Origin: Albula goreensis | Taxonomy: Eukaryota > Chordata > Actinopteri > Albuliformes > Albulidae | DNA length: 64,000 bases | Assembly (NCBI GenBank): GCA_022829145.1 | Contig: CM040745.1 | Location: forward strand, 34,440,406-34,504,405 | Direction of reading: 5' to 3' | Shown here: positions 1 to 9,609 of the stretch, piece after piece | Layout: the number at the start of each line of letters is the position of its first letter | How positions within the stretch are numbered: the first letter of the stretch is position 1 | Program-made: the position numbers and the translations under genes | The notes under the pieces: model-generated | What the model was told of the DNA's origin: nothing | Databases searched by the model: none | What the model saw: only the letters and a program-made list of their open reading frames with translations

Positions 1-1130
1 CATTATGGGATAGGTTTCTGCGACTGCCCGTAAGCCGAGGAGAGATGAGCCAAGCGGCAGGTAACAAATGGCTTCATTATCTGGTGTTGTTCAGACTTAG
101 CGCTGCTGTGTATCGGGGTACGTGGGAGTGAGACTCTGCGGGATCCCCCCCACATGGCTAATAACGTGGCGATAAAGTTACTGGCAACACTCCAGTAATC
201 AGAGTGACGGTGGTGCACAAACGCTCTCAGGTTCCCGCAATAAACCGGCCCCTTAGATGGCTCTGAAATCGAACCTAGTGCTGTCTTCAAAAGAAGACAG
301 TTTAAGCAAAAAAGAGCCACAGAGACAAATCATTAGTTAAAGGAAAAAATTGTGATCGGCCTTCTGTCTGTCGTTATTCATTTCTGCCTTTCAGTTTTCC
401 TTAAGACCATGTTGTGAAACTTTCATGGGCACTGAGTTTGCAAGACCCCAGAAATCTTACAGTCCCTCCCACATCCGCCCTCTTCCTAGAAAATAAACTG
501 CTCAAGAGGTCCTCAGGCCTAATGACAGCACACAGCAGAGGACTGTTGGCATGGCGATCGCAGCATTCCACAGTTTCTCCGGAATTCGCCCTGAAAACCA
601 TTTCCGCAGAGTCGGGCACGAGACACAGCGTGTCAAGAGCCCATGGCACTTTTTTTTGTACAAAAAAATAAATAAATAAATAAAAGGAAAATCGCACCCA
701 TGCGTAAACATCATTAGCATTCTCTTCATGATTCCGAGGAGACGGCCAATGGGAGACCGGATCGAGGAAGGTACCCATTACACCATCTGTACCCGAACAA
801 TCACCAGCACCAACAGCTTCTTTGTTAAAAGGCTTTTTTTCCTCTCTTTCCTTTACACAGTTTACAAAAATAGCAGAGGCAGGGAAAAAGCTCCAGTCTT
901 TCTGTTGAACAGTAAATTGAGCACTGTGAATTGTTGTGCCATGTTAATCAGATCCCTGGGGGAGAGGAGATGTCGTTATTTGCTTCTAAGGGTTATTTCC
1001 AGTTGGAGGCAGGGATGCACAGTACTGTTCCAGCAGTGACAATCAGGACCTTCTCAAACGTGAAAGAGGGAAATATGCCACAGAGAAACAGCGTTACAGG
1101 CCCTGATTTGGGGACCTCGTTCAGACACCT
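1..1130. other. Unique DNA without a gene
   Basis: No credible coding exon is seen. Open frames here are short, overlap each other on both strands and lack recognisable domains. The stretch contains a short (AAAT)n run near 661-684 and a CCAAT-box-like sequence near 748. The part around 540-620 keeps several CpGs in otherwise AT-rich DNA, which may mean conservation, but nothing identifies it. Confidence 0.55.
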
Positions 1131-1133
1131 AAA

Positions 1134-1150
1134 GCAGCAGGGGGCGCTGT
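1134..1150 (+). promoter_or_regulatory. Candidate CTCF binding site
   Basis: The sequence GCAGCAGGGGGCGCTGT closely matches the vertebrate CTCF core (CCASNAGRKGGCRS): AGCAGGGGGCGCT is intact and only the leading CC differs. CTCF is the zinc-finger insulator and loop-anchor protein. The motif lies in unique DNA just before the large CA-rich repeat block. Occupancy cannot be told from sequence. Confidence 0.5.
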
Positions 1151-1462
1151 CATTTTGACCCTGTCTAAAAATGTATATGTCATTTATGATATCTATGGTA
1201 GGTCATCTATTCAGAAACCTCTCGTAACCAAGGCCAATGTGCAACAAGGCAGAACATGGGATAATAAGCACAAAAAACTTCTGAGCATTGGAGAAAGTAA
1301 TATGGTGTGATGAGATCAATTCTGGTTAAACATTGTATAAATTTAACTCGATACGTACCGATTGAAAGAGTGATTTTTTCCTTTCTGGTACACTGAATCA
1401 TGTCCATGTAGGTTGCTATGGATGCAATACTCACACCACCCACGTCTTACATGCATATTTCT

Positions 1463-1465
<3 letters not shown>

Positions 1466-1525
<60 letters not shown>
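1466..1525. repeat. (CA)n microsatellite
   Basis: An uninterrupted run of about 30 CA units opens a roughly 570-bp CA/CT-rich block. It is a simple repeat; the His/Thr and Cys/Val frames it creates are artefacts. Confidence 0.97.
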
Positions 1526-1527
<2 letters not shown>

Positions 1528-1540
1528 CACTCATACACTC

Positions 1541-1840
1541 ACAGCTCACTCACACACAACTTATCCTTACACACTTACATCTATCACATACCCACACTCG
1601 TCTCACTCTCTCTGTCACACACACTAACACTGCGATCTCACCTTGTCACCCACACACAAACACACATCTCTCTCTCTCTCTCTCACATACCCACACACAT
1701 ACCTCACAGCTCGCTCACACACACAACTTATCCTTACACACTTAACATCTATCTTATACACACACTCGTCTCACTATCTCTCTGTCACACATACTAACAC
1801 TGTAATCTCACCTTGTCACCGACACACAAACACACAAATA

Positions 1841-1886
<46 letters not shown>

Positions 1887-2035
1887 TCCAGTCTCACCTT
1901 GTTATCAGCACAGACTGAGCTCAGCACAAATACATGTCTCTCTCTTTGTCTATATCTCTGTCTCTCCTGCTCTCACACACACAAACACACATTATTCTCA
2001 TCATGTCACTCACACAGACTGAAGCACAATCACAC
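1541..2035. repeat. CA/CT-rich block with 165-bp higher-order period
   Basis: After the pure CA run, a compound tract repeats itself. A landmark ACAGCTCRCTCACACACA followed by ACTTATCCTTACACACTT occurs at 1541 and again at 1706, a spacing of 165 bp. Both copies proceed through a CTCGTCTCACT landmark and a CTCACCTTGTCACC landmark to a (CT)n run. A third, decayed partial copy follows to about 2035. The tract grew by duplicating a long compound unit, not only by dinucleotide slippage. Confidence 0.85.
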
Positions 2036-2473
2036 ACACCCAGGTACATTACCTGAATCATGCCATCATCCCCCATAAATGAACCCCAACCCCCCCCACC
2101 CGTCAGCCCCCACACTGATGATTAATGTGGAACTAGTGTGACTAAATGCTCCCCCACACGGGAGAATTCCACCTCACACTCAGCACAGAACAGCTGAGAA
2201 GCAGAGGGAGAGATCACCCTGACTGAGCACAGGCCAGCATTCACCCTGATTATGTCAGCGCTGCATGCATTCTGCTTTTTTTTTGTATCATGTAGGATGA
2301 ATCTGACTTTTGTCTGGATTAAATCAGAGTTAAGCATTGCACTACAATCTGCTTGAACTACCGCATCTTGAAATGAATTGTAGCACCTTAAGAGATAGCA
2401 TCTGCCCTGGGAAACATTGATCTATTTCTTTTTCTCCAAAATAGAAATCATTCTCCCATCTCTCTTCCCCATT

Positions 2474-2499
2474 CACACACACACACACACACACACACA
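2474..2499. repeat. (CA)n microsatellite
   Basis: Thirteen CA units in otherwise unique DNA. Confidence 0.95.
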
Positions 2500-2833
2500 A
2501 TAGACCACTGTGCCTTACGCATGCCGTCATCTCTCGAACAGTGTAATAACGGCGGTGCGTGGTGCAGCAGGATGAATAATGATGCAGGGGGCTTTAACTC
2601 CTTCAGACAGGACCAGCTTTTTCTTGTCACTTCACATGAGAGGCAGAGTGGAAGGAGAGAGCCCTGCCCTCCTGTCAAGCCTGATAAGACATGTGAATCA
2701 GAGTGCCCTCAATATGCCAGGCAGCTCCTGTACAGCAAACAGCACCGAGACACATGGGACCCAACTGCCAAAAGACTGAGTCTACTCTGCTAGTGCACTT
2801 CTTTTAAATACACTTCAGCCTGGTTAAATGGAG

Positions 2834-2835
<2 letters not shown>

Positions 2836-2869
<34 letters not shown>
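2836..2869. repeat. (TAA)n microsatellite
   Basis: About 11 TAA units, directly followed by the dispersed repeat copy at 2884-2965. A related repeat at 21.3 kb also sits beside triplet arrays. Confidence 0.95.
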
Positions 2870-2871
<2 letters not shown>

Positions 2872-2883
2872 CGATCAGTTTTG

Positions 2884-2965
2884 CTTTGAAAGTGTGAGCA
2901 TTTTGGTTATAACCAAGGTTATAGATGGGTTATAGATCAATGTTTGTGATTTTAGCTGTTTTACC
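2884..2965 (+). repeat. Dispersed repeat, copy A, with 14-bp palindrome
   Basis: This stretch resembles the reverse complement of about 21255-21336. The best-matching 35 bases, ending in the perfect palindrome TTGGTTATAACCAA and then GG, differ at roughly four positions. Weaker similarity continues past the palindrome (GTTATA-ATCAAT in both). Both copies lie next to trinucleotide arrays. It is probably a relic of a small interspersed element whose family I cannot name. Confidence 0.6.
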
Positions 2966-3017
2966 TCTGAAGCTGATAAATAATCTTTTGATATCACTAT
3001 TTATTTGCTGACACCAC

Positions 3018-3095
3018 CTCATCATCATCATTATTATTATTATTCTTCATCATTATTATTGTTATTATTATGACTACTACTATTATTATTATGAT
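3018..3095. repeat. Imperfect ATC/ATT/ACT triplet array
   Basis: A run of CAT, ATT and ACT triplets with interruptions, 50-130 bp after the dispersed repeat copy. A similar mix of ATT and AGT triplets flanks the related copy at 21.3 kb, so the array may be part of, or seeded by, the same element. Confidence 0.8.
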
Positions 3096-3285
3096 AACCA
3101 ACAGATGGCTTCAGCTCAGTACACCGCGCTGCTTACTGTAAGACAAAACCATGGCACACACACTCTCGCCGTGCGTTGGGAGAGCTATTCCCATCTCTGC
3201 ATCGGACCCACATGCCAGTCAAGCATATGCAGCCAGAGCCAGACCACTGCAGCTCCAGCACAGTATGTACCCAGCACACTTCCAG

Positions 3286-3286
<1 letters not shown>

Positions 3287-3316
<30 letters not shown>
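3287..3316. repeat. (CA)n microsatellite
   Basis: Fifteen CA units. The 123-codon frame crossing it carries a His-Thr run from this repeat and is not credible as a gene. Confidence 0.95.
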
Positions 3317-3317
<1 letters not shown>

Positions 3318-3702
3318 TCCCCCGCTCTTCAACAGACTCTTCTCAAATGGCCAAAAAGTCCAAAAAAACTAAAGTCTACAGAAAATAAAAACTTGCACCA
3401 CATGCCAACCTCAATCTCAACTGGGAGGTCGATGTTGCTAAACAAACATGGCTGCCATGAACCAGTAAATCTGTAGCGCTTGTGAATCTATGCAGAACCG
3501 ACATTGACATGTGATCATACACAAGATCTAGAAAATGGTTCATAGTCACTGTGACCCATTGTTTACAAATTCTTCTGTGTTTATTTTTTTATTTTCTATA
3601 ACACTCAAAAGTTTTCTATACTGAAAACTGAAATTTTTTTCAGTCCATTTGTTATTCACAGACATTCTGCATGGAAATGTATCCCATGACTACCTGGTGA
3701 TA

Positions 3703-3968
3703 AGAGCCACACCCTCACAGTGCAGCTCACGCCCCTCACCTCCCCGCTTCCTCCTGTGAGCCACACCCCCTCAGTCCTATTCACACCCCCTTCCTCCTGT
3801 GAGCCACACCCCCTCAGTCCTATTCACACCCCCTTCCTCCTGTGAGCCACACCCCCTCAGTCCTATTCACACCTCATCTTCCTGCTTTAAGCCACACCCC
3901 CACACAACTACTCACCTCCCCCCTTCCTCCCATGAGCAACATCCCCATACCGCTGGTCACACCCCTTA
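3703..3968. repeat. 43-bp minisatellite
   Basis: Three near-identical 43-bp units begin with TGTGAGCCACACCCCCTCAG at 3755, 3798 and 3841. One diverged unit precedes them (from 3703) and two follow (from about 3886 and 3931), giving about six units. The plus strand is strongly C-rich, with ACACCCCC in each unit. The central copies are the most alike, as expected for recent local expansion with old edges. Confidence 0.9.
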
Positions 3969-4740
3969 TTCTTGCCAGGAGACCCATGCTGGGAGGCTTT
4001 GACTTTCCCCATGAACACCTGTGTCATGCTGCTCCCTGCAGGTGCTCCCTGCGTTATTTAAAGACACAGGGGTCCTAACGCGTCTCAACATTGACACCCC
4101 CCCGCCTCCATGGTGATTACTCTCACAGACACGCGCGTGTAAAATGCATCACAGCATCTCCAGCAGAGGAGGAAATTGCTTCTCCAAACGGCGCACATCT
4201 CCACACATAAATTGACCATCACCTTCCCCCCGAGGAGCATATGTTAACCGCACGCAGGCGGTGTCGAGCGCGTAACAGTAAATTATGATGGACAGTCACC
4301 CGAGGTGGTTGGGGGCTGGTCTAACCTGCCCGGTCAAGAGTTCCGACTGCGGTCACCCCATCAATCACACCCCGATTATTAGCGCTTGTTTGCGTGGTGA
4401 CCGGACGCGGAAAGTGGGGCAGATTGGCAGTCATAATGCGAGTTCAGTCCCATTGATTTGCTGTCTGGTGTCCATCACCGTCCTTCATTGGCAGTCAGGC
4501 AAGGTAAGGTGTCATAGATTCATAGACCCATAGATACATATATGACCCAACTCAAATCAAACAGATACAGGTATGACCCCACTCACTTCACACAGATAAA
4601 TGTACAAGCCCACAAATTCAAGGCCAACCATACAAAACAGATACACGCCCCCAACAATTGACATACATAGATAGATACACTCCCCCCAAATCATACACAA
4701 ACACAGCTGCCCCCTCGACCAACCACACGCTCTCTCCCTC

Positions 4741-4772
4741 TCACACAGACACACACACACACACACACACAC
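4741..4772. repeat. (CA)n microsatellite
   Basis: CA repeat with one CAGA interruption at its start. Confidence 0.9.
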
Positions 4773-4963
4773 AGATAGACACGACAGATCTCTCCACAGC
4801 GCCCCAAATGCTAAACGCTCGCTGACTGACAGGCAGACATTTGTGTATGCGTTCACTGCGGAGAGCAGATCGTACAGAGGCGGCTTTAAAGCTAGCCTGT
4901 CTTTTAGCGCCAGCGCAGAGTGGCCTGCTCTCCCAACCTCCCGAGCTGCGCATTAGCATCACA

Positions 4964-5245
4964 ATGGCAGAGCCACGGGGAGAGGGCAGCACCCGTCTGC
5001 TTTTGACAGTCGCAGACAGCAACCTGTCTCACCGCTCCCCTCCTCGCACTGGTCGGTTCTGGCAGGGGGGCGGGGCCGAACAGAGAGATGAGAGTGGAAA
5101 ATTGGCAGGGACGTTTGCATGGGAGAAAAGTCTTAAGAATCCCAGAAGACATAAAAAACAAAAAGAGTTGCCTAACTGCTCTCCACTTCAACCCTTAAAT
5201 TATCCTTTCCATTTAAGAGATTGCCATCTTGTAAGCTACTTTTGA
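4964..5245 (+). other. Unrecognised 93-codon open frame, doubtful
   Basis: An ATG with A at -3 and G at +4 opens a frame of 93 codons beginning MAEPRGEGSTRLLLTVADSN. The product would be basic, Ser/Arg/Pro-rich in the middle and Lys-rich later, with no signal peptide, membrane segment or domain that I recognise. A perfect GC box (GGGGCGGGGC) lies inside it near 5067-5076. No splice structure or neighbouring exon supports it. It is more likely a moderately GC-rich regulatory element than a gene. Confidence 0.12.
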
Positions 5246-5383
5246 GAGTCTTTATTTCTTTTGTGGCTGCCTGTCTGTGAATGAATATTTTTATGTGTGT
5301 GTGCAAACATGTGTGTGTCTGTGTCTGTTCGTTAAGTATTTACAAATGTAGGATTTGTGAACTTGCAGATCCAGGCATGTGCA

Positions 5384-5386
<3 letters not shown>

Positions 5387-5419
<33 letters not shown>
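5387..5419. repeat. (TG)n microsatellite
   Basis: About 16 TG units within a longer TG-rich tract starting near 5290. Confidence 0.95.
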
Positions 5420-5420
<1 letters not shown>

Positions 5421-5549
5421 TTGCATATGTATCTGTGAATTGTATATCTATGTCTTTGTGCATGTGTACAGCCGTATGTGTATATGTGTCAGAATTGGGC
5501 TCAAACTGATATTATGGGGACAAAAATGAAAGGTTTAAAGGGAGGTAAA

Positions 5550-6070
5550 AGTTTCCTGGGTTTAATGAACCCCTTGGGTTAGACACCATCAAAACAAGCA
5601 TTGATCACTTCAGTGCACCAATCAATCTAATTAGGGTCACCACTTCCCTTTAATAGAGCCATTTGTCCACAGCTAGGGGACCGCCGGCAAACGGAGGACG
5701 TTAAGCAGCACAAACGTTTGCTCGGATAACGGTCCACAGGTAAACGAAGCCCGCAGTACTGCACGCTCCACGTTTCACATTTGGGCTACAACGTGCGGCC
5801 TAATTTAAGAGATTCCAAAACCGACTGAAGTGCATGCCGGGAAACCGGCATGTATGCTCCTCTTTTCTGACGGCCCACAAAGAATTCCTTTCCACTGAGC
5901 GGTGGTAGCTGTGAAGATAAATATTTTATGCTGGAATTTAATTGCAGTTTGTGGCCCTGAGCGCACTCGGCACAAACTCTAATATGATTCTAATGGTTAT
6001 GGCGTTCCCAGGATTTTTCCTGCGCACTTGACGAGCATCTGGCGCCGCACACATGGCAAAACAAACTTCT
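5550..6070. promoter_or_regulatory. Candidate conserved noncoding element
   Basis: About 500 bases free of simple repeats and long frames, with CpGs kept in AT-rich surroundings. It has homeodomain-type sites (ATCAATCTAATTAGG near 5620) and a GAAA-tetraloop hairpin at 5830-5855. Composition suggests a conserved element, but I could make no alignment. Confidence 0.3.
5830..5855. other. Hairpin with GAAA tetraloop
   Basis: CATGCCGG (5833-5840), GAAA (5841-5844) and CCGGCATG (5845-5852) form a perfect 8-bp stem closed by a GNRA tetraloop. One A-T pair and two G-T wobbles extend it to 11 pairs. A perfect 8-bp stem with a 4-base loop is expected about once by chance in a window this size. Confidence 0.4.
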
Positions 6071-6079
6071 GTTTTTTAA

Positions 6080-7510
6080 CCCATCCGCTGGGTAATGTAT
6101 AGCCTTGACATCTTGCGAAAAAGATAAAGATATGGAAATACAGCAGTGCACGGGCCTCATTACCTGTAATGCATTGTGGGTAATGAATGTGATATATTTA
6201 CACAATGTGAGACAGCTGAACTTCCTCCCTCAGAATATTAGATATTATTGACCAAATTAAGTCTCTACCATAGAATGAGACATCCATACTTTTTTGACAT
6301 ATTATGGTAAGACATTGTATGTACTGGGCAACTTACACATTTCGCTAGCAGTAGTCCTATAAGAGAATGGTACAACAGAAGGCCCACAGGGGCATTCTTT
6401 AGAGGAAGTTGTTCGATTTGTGAACTTCCTACGAATTTTAACTTCGAAATCAAATCCAGTGTGGATTTGGGATAGCGTGGAAGGGTTTCCCTCGGTGGAC
6501 TGTCTTGGTCTCTTTGTTCCCCCATCCCCTTCACTTGGACCTTGAATCCGACCCCTTCGGAGCGAGCCACGTCCCCGCTGATCTCCTGTGGTGCGGATCG
6601 AAGCATTTCGGGGATGACAGTGACCTTGGTCTGTTCTGTAAACACCCCCCACTCTCCCCCCACCACGCTAGACTTTAATGACTAGCCCAGCCTTGGCTCT
6701 TTTGCTCTTTGATGGAGCAGCAACTCGGAGACCAGATAGATGGCTCCACTGCTATACCGATCGGTCTAAACCTCCCAAGAACACATGTACAGCCCGCCTC
6801 TGGAGGACCGCATGCGCTTTTTAGCGTGGGCGTGCCAGACAAACCTTGAAGGTCATGTGAAGGTTATTTGAGGGAACAAAAAAATTCACTGAAAGGTACC
6901 TCAGTACATTTTCAGTATATACAGTGAGTGTCGTGAGTACTTTCATAATTAGTAATGTGTTAAAGATGGCAAACTTATGACCAGACACTAAAAATGAATG
7001 TAAAGAGAGAGTTGGTCAATAAATATGGGGACAAACTTAAGGGTTCGGTAAAATGCACCAAGATATGATTAGGTTCTGTTTCTGTTTCTGATTCATGCAT
7101 CAAACCTAATCTATATCCTTAACATACAACAAGTAATAAAAAATTTGACACACACAACAGTCACATTTGGCCACAAAGTATAAAAAGAACCTCCTCCTCT
7201 TTTGAAAATGTGTTTCATTTTATTTTATTTTTTTTGTTGTTTGACTGGTAGAATTCACTTATTTGGTCCTGCAAAGCAACTCAGACACTCAGTATTTTTC
7301 TGAATGTTCATTCTGCCTCTTCATTCTCCCAGCGTCCCCACTATCCACTAACAGACTAAATTTGCCAAGTGACACCTAGGACCTTCTGCCAGCGAGACTA
7401 GCGGCTGAAAATTTCCCCTGAGCGATATTTTCATCAGCAAACTGTCTGTCTGACCTTCCGTGGCTTTTCAAACAATTTTTCCTGGCGTAAAACACAGATA
7501 ATGCCTGCTC
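6080..7510. other. Unique AT-rich DNA without a gene
   Basis: Two overlapping minus-strand frames (about 6302-6652 and 6265-6666, 116 and 133 codons) are the only long ones. Neither shows a domain I can defend. The rest is unique AT-rich DNA with no repeat family recognised. Confidence 0.5.
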
Positions 7511-7514
7511 TTCC

Positions 7515-7875
7515 AATCTCCCGGGCTATCAAAACATACACGGGCGCAATTTCGACAGTCCTACAAGAGCTGGCAGCAGCCCTCCCGGCGGGGGCTAAGG
7601 AGTCATCGCAGGGGCACGTTCCCGTCACCCAGACGCATCATCCCGGCGAATCCAGATCTCGAGGCGCCAGCCGGGCTCCTCCACTGACAGGCGGCGCGGG
7701 ACAGGAAACGGCGAAGGGAAGAGGGGAGGGGACTGGGTAACTCGCGCTCTGGCGAGAGCAAACAGCTGCGGAGAGCATATGGCGCCGCAATGGAAGAGGA
7801 GCTGCTGGGATCACGCGCCGGGACCCCAATCACCGTGATTGATGCCGTGCGCGTGCGGGCAAAAAATCCGCCAGA
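7515..7875. promoter_or_regulatory. CpG island
   Basis: I count about 35 CpG dinucleotides in roughly 350 bases at about 60% G+C, so CpG is not depleted (observed/expected near 1). This meets the usual CpG-island criteria and contrasts sharply with the flanks. In vertebrates such islands mark promoters or Polycomb-type regulatory elements. No TATA box or recognised first exon is evident; a 42-codon frame starts inside it at 7790. Confidence 0.7.
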
Positions 7876-7915
7876 CACCAAACGCAACCCAGGCGATCTC
7901 TGTGCCGTTTCATAG
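7790..7915 (+). other. Short open frame in CpG island, doubtful
   Basis: An ATG in strong context (GCCGCAATGG; G at -3 and +4) opens a 41-residue frame beginning MEEELLGSRAGTPITVID and ending at TAG 7913-7915. It has no recognised domain. Its place in the CpG island and the good start context make it the best small-ORF candidate here. A short frame in GC-rich DNA is nevertheless easily produced by chance. Confidence 0.15.
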
Positions 7916-9090
7916 ATATACCCGCACCTTCATCCTTGTGCGTGGACACACATAATGAATGAGGAGTGGTCTTCCACTGCTTACGTTCCGGGGTGGGGGG
8001 TATGGGATTGGGGGGAGAATGGGGGATCTGATTTCCAGCAGTGAGCTCCACTCTGCTTCCTTGTATCGACAAACGCTGCTTTCAAAGTGATGACAGGTTG
8101 TAGTTTTCTACGAGCGGGTGAATAAGTCACAACTCTGCCAACCGACACATTCACATTCACATGCTTCATGGTTGGGAAAGTGAAAGAAAGACTTTCAGCT
8201 ACGCATATGGCATATACCTAATCGCCTCCATCAATCTGTTCATGTTCAGACTTTTCAAGAGCGATTACGTCACAACTCTGCCAATTTGTGTCAGATCTAG
8301 CATTCCGATTTCCCTGACTCAATAATCCAGCATTCATGTGGACCTTCTTGGTGGGAAACTTGTGTAGAGCAGAAATCCAACTCTCCTAGCACAGTCAGGG
8401 AAAGCTGAAACACTCCTCTTTAAAGAGCGATGGGAAAGTGTGGCTTGATATACACGGAATGGCGAAAGTTAATGCCTTTGACATGAATGTTCAAAATGAC
8501 TAGTGAAAAACATTAATGTGAATTCTCAATCCTTGAGTCAATAGATGACCTTTTTAGTTCACCTGACACAAAACTTTGGGACATGCAAGCCTGGGAGTGA
8601 GGAGACTTGAACATCGCAAATTTAAGGCCACTCAGTTACAATTAAACGCTTTTAAGTTGGCTAAGCAAAGAAGAATGAAATTTTATTTTATGGTCGTTGT
8701 TTGTGCAATATGCTGTACCACTGCACACTGTCTTACAACAACAAAAAAAACAATCAGTTTGCTCAATCGTCCCCATCTGGCTCTCCAACTACCACATTTC
8801 TTTATTAAAGAACAGATGAAAAATTAGTGTTGTTTATCTTAACTTAATGATTTTCATCGCAGAAGTCCTGTGTCTTCCTTACTTATAATCAAGCTTTAAC
8901 AATGGCTGTGTAGCCGGAACTTGCTAGCAATTAATGTCCGTTCAATAAGCTTTATGAGTTCTGACAGCGACTCTAAAATGAGAAAAGAAAAAACTTGGAA
9001 AAAGGGTAAAATTGGGCAAGCTAGAGCGGCAAAGAGGTTTTAAATGAACGATCACCTGGTTTAGCCATTCTGACATGATATTATTTAGGT
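7880..9090. other. Unique DNA without a gene
   Basis: The stretch contains a G-rich run at 7989-8018. A GTCACAACTCTGCCAA motif is repeated at about 8127 and 8270, each copy followed some distance later by a TTGGTGGGAAA-like or GGTTGGGAAA-like sequence, which may be a decayed local duplication. No coding signal is seen. Confidence 0.5.
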
Positions 9091-9099
9091 ATGTTATTA

Positions 9100-9390
9100 A
9101 TTGGTGTTTCCAATTCTCTCCAGGGGCCATCCAACAATGCCTCGCTGAATTCTAAAGCGTTAAAAGCAACACTCAGAGGAACACTGCAGACATTGTGCTG
9201 CTCAGATCCAATTAAGGGTATTATAAATATTTTGGCTTCCGAGGTTTTAAAAGTGCCATTTATCATCACGGTTTCATTTCTGCGGGCCCTATTTCTAAGA
9301 CAGATTATACTTGCAGATCCATGGCTCCGCACAGAAGGTGATCACCTTGGTATCCTCCTCCAGCTCTCAGCTGATTGCAAAAAACTTTGA
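9100..9390. promoter_or_regulatory. Candidate conserved noncoding element
   Basis: A block of balanced composition without simple repeats, open on both strands (99 codons plus, 83 codons minus). Double-strand openness without a recognisable domain is typical of conserved noncoding DNA or chance. A TATAAATATT run and an ATCAATTA-like core lie within or beside it. Not verified. Confidence 0.25.
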
Positions 9391-9558
9391 TCCATTCCCA
9401 AATTTCACTCAAAGGCATTGAGAACCAATTATCACTGTCTGTACTGGAGAGAGGTGGCAAATGATTGCGTGTATTTGAATTTCAGCACACATATTCACTG
9501 GCTTGACGACTGGTGGAAATATTATTTGGCCGTCTATAAAACTATATATGCATACACA

Positions 9559-9560
<2 letters not shown>

Positions 9561-9607
<47 letters not shown>
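9561..9607. repeat. (CT)n(CA)n compound microsatellite
   Basis: About 14 CT units run directly into about 10 CA units. Confidence 0.95.
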
Positions 9608-9609
9608 TG

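Noticed and set aside
1413..1745. 110-codon frame rich in His and Thr
   Set aside because: Product of the (CA)n block; artefact.
4798..4810. AGCGCCCC as a reverse CTCF site
   Set aside because: The sequence after the core (AAATG) departs from the motif at the key positions.
6265..6666. Two overlapping minus-strand frames, considered as a decayed retroelement protein
   Set aside because: A YRTT motif recalled integrase ends, but the surrounding residues do not fit and no other retroelement feature is present.
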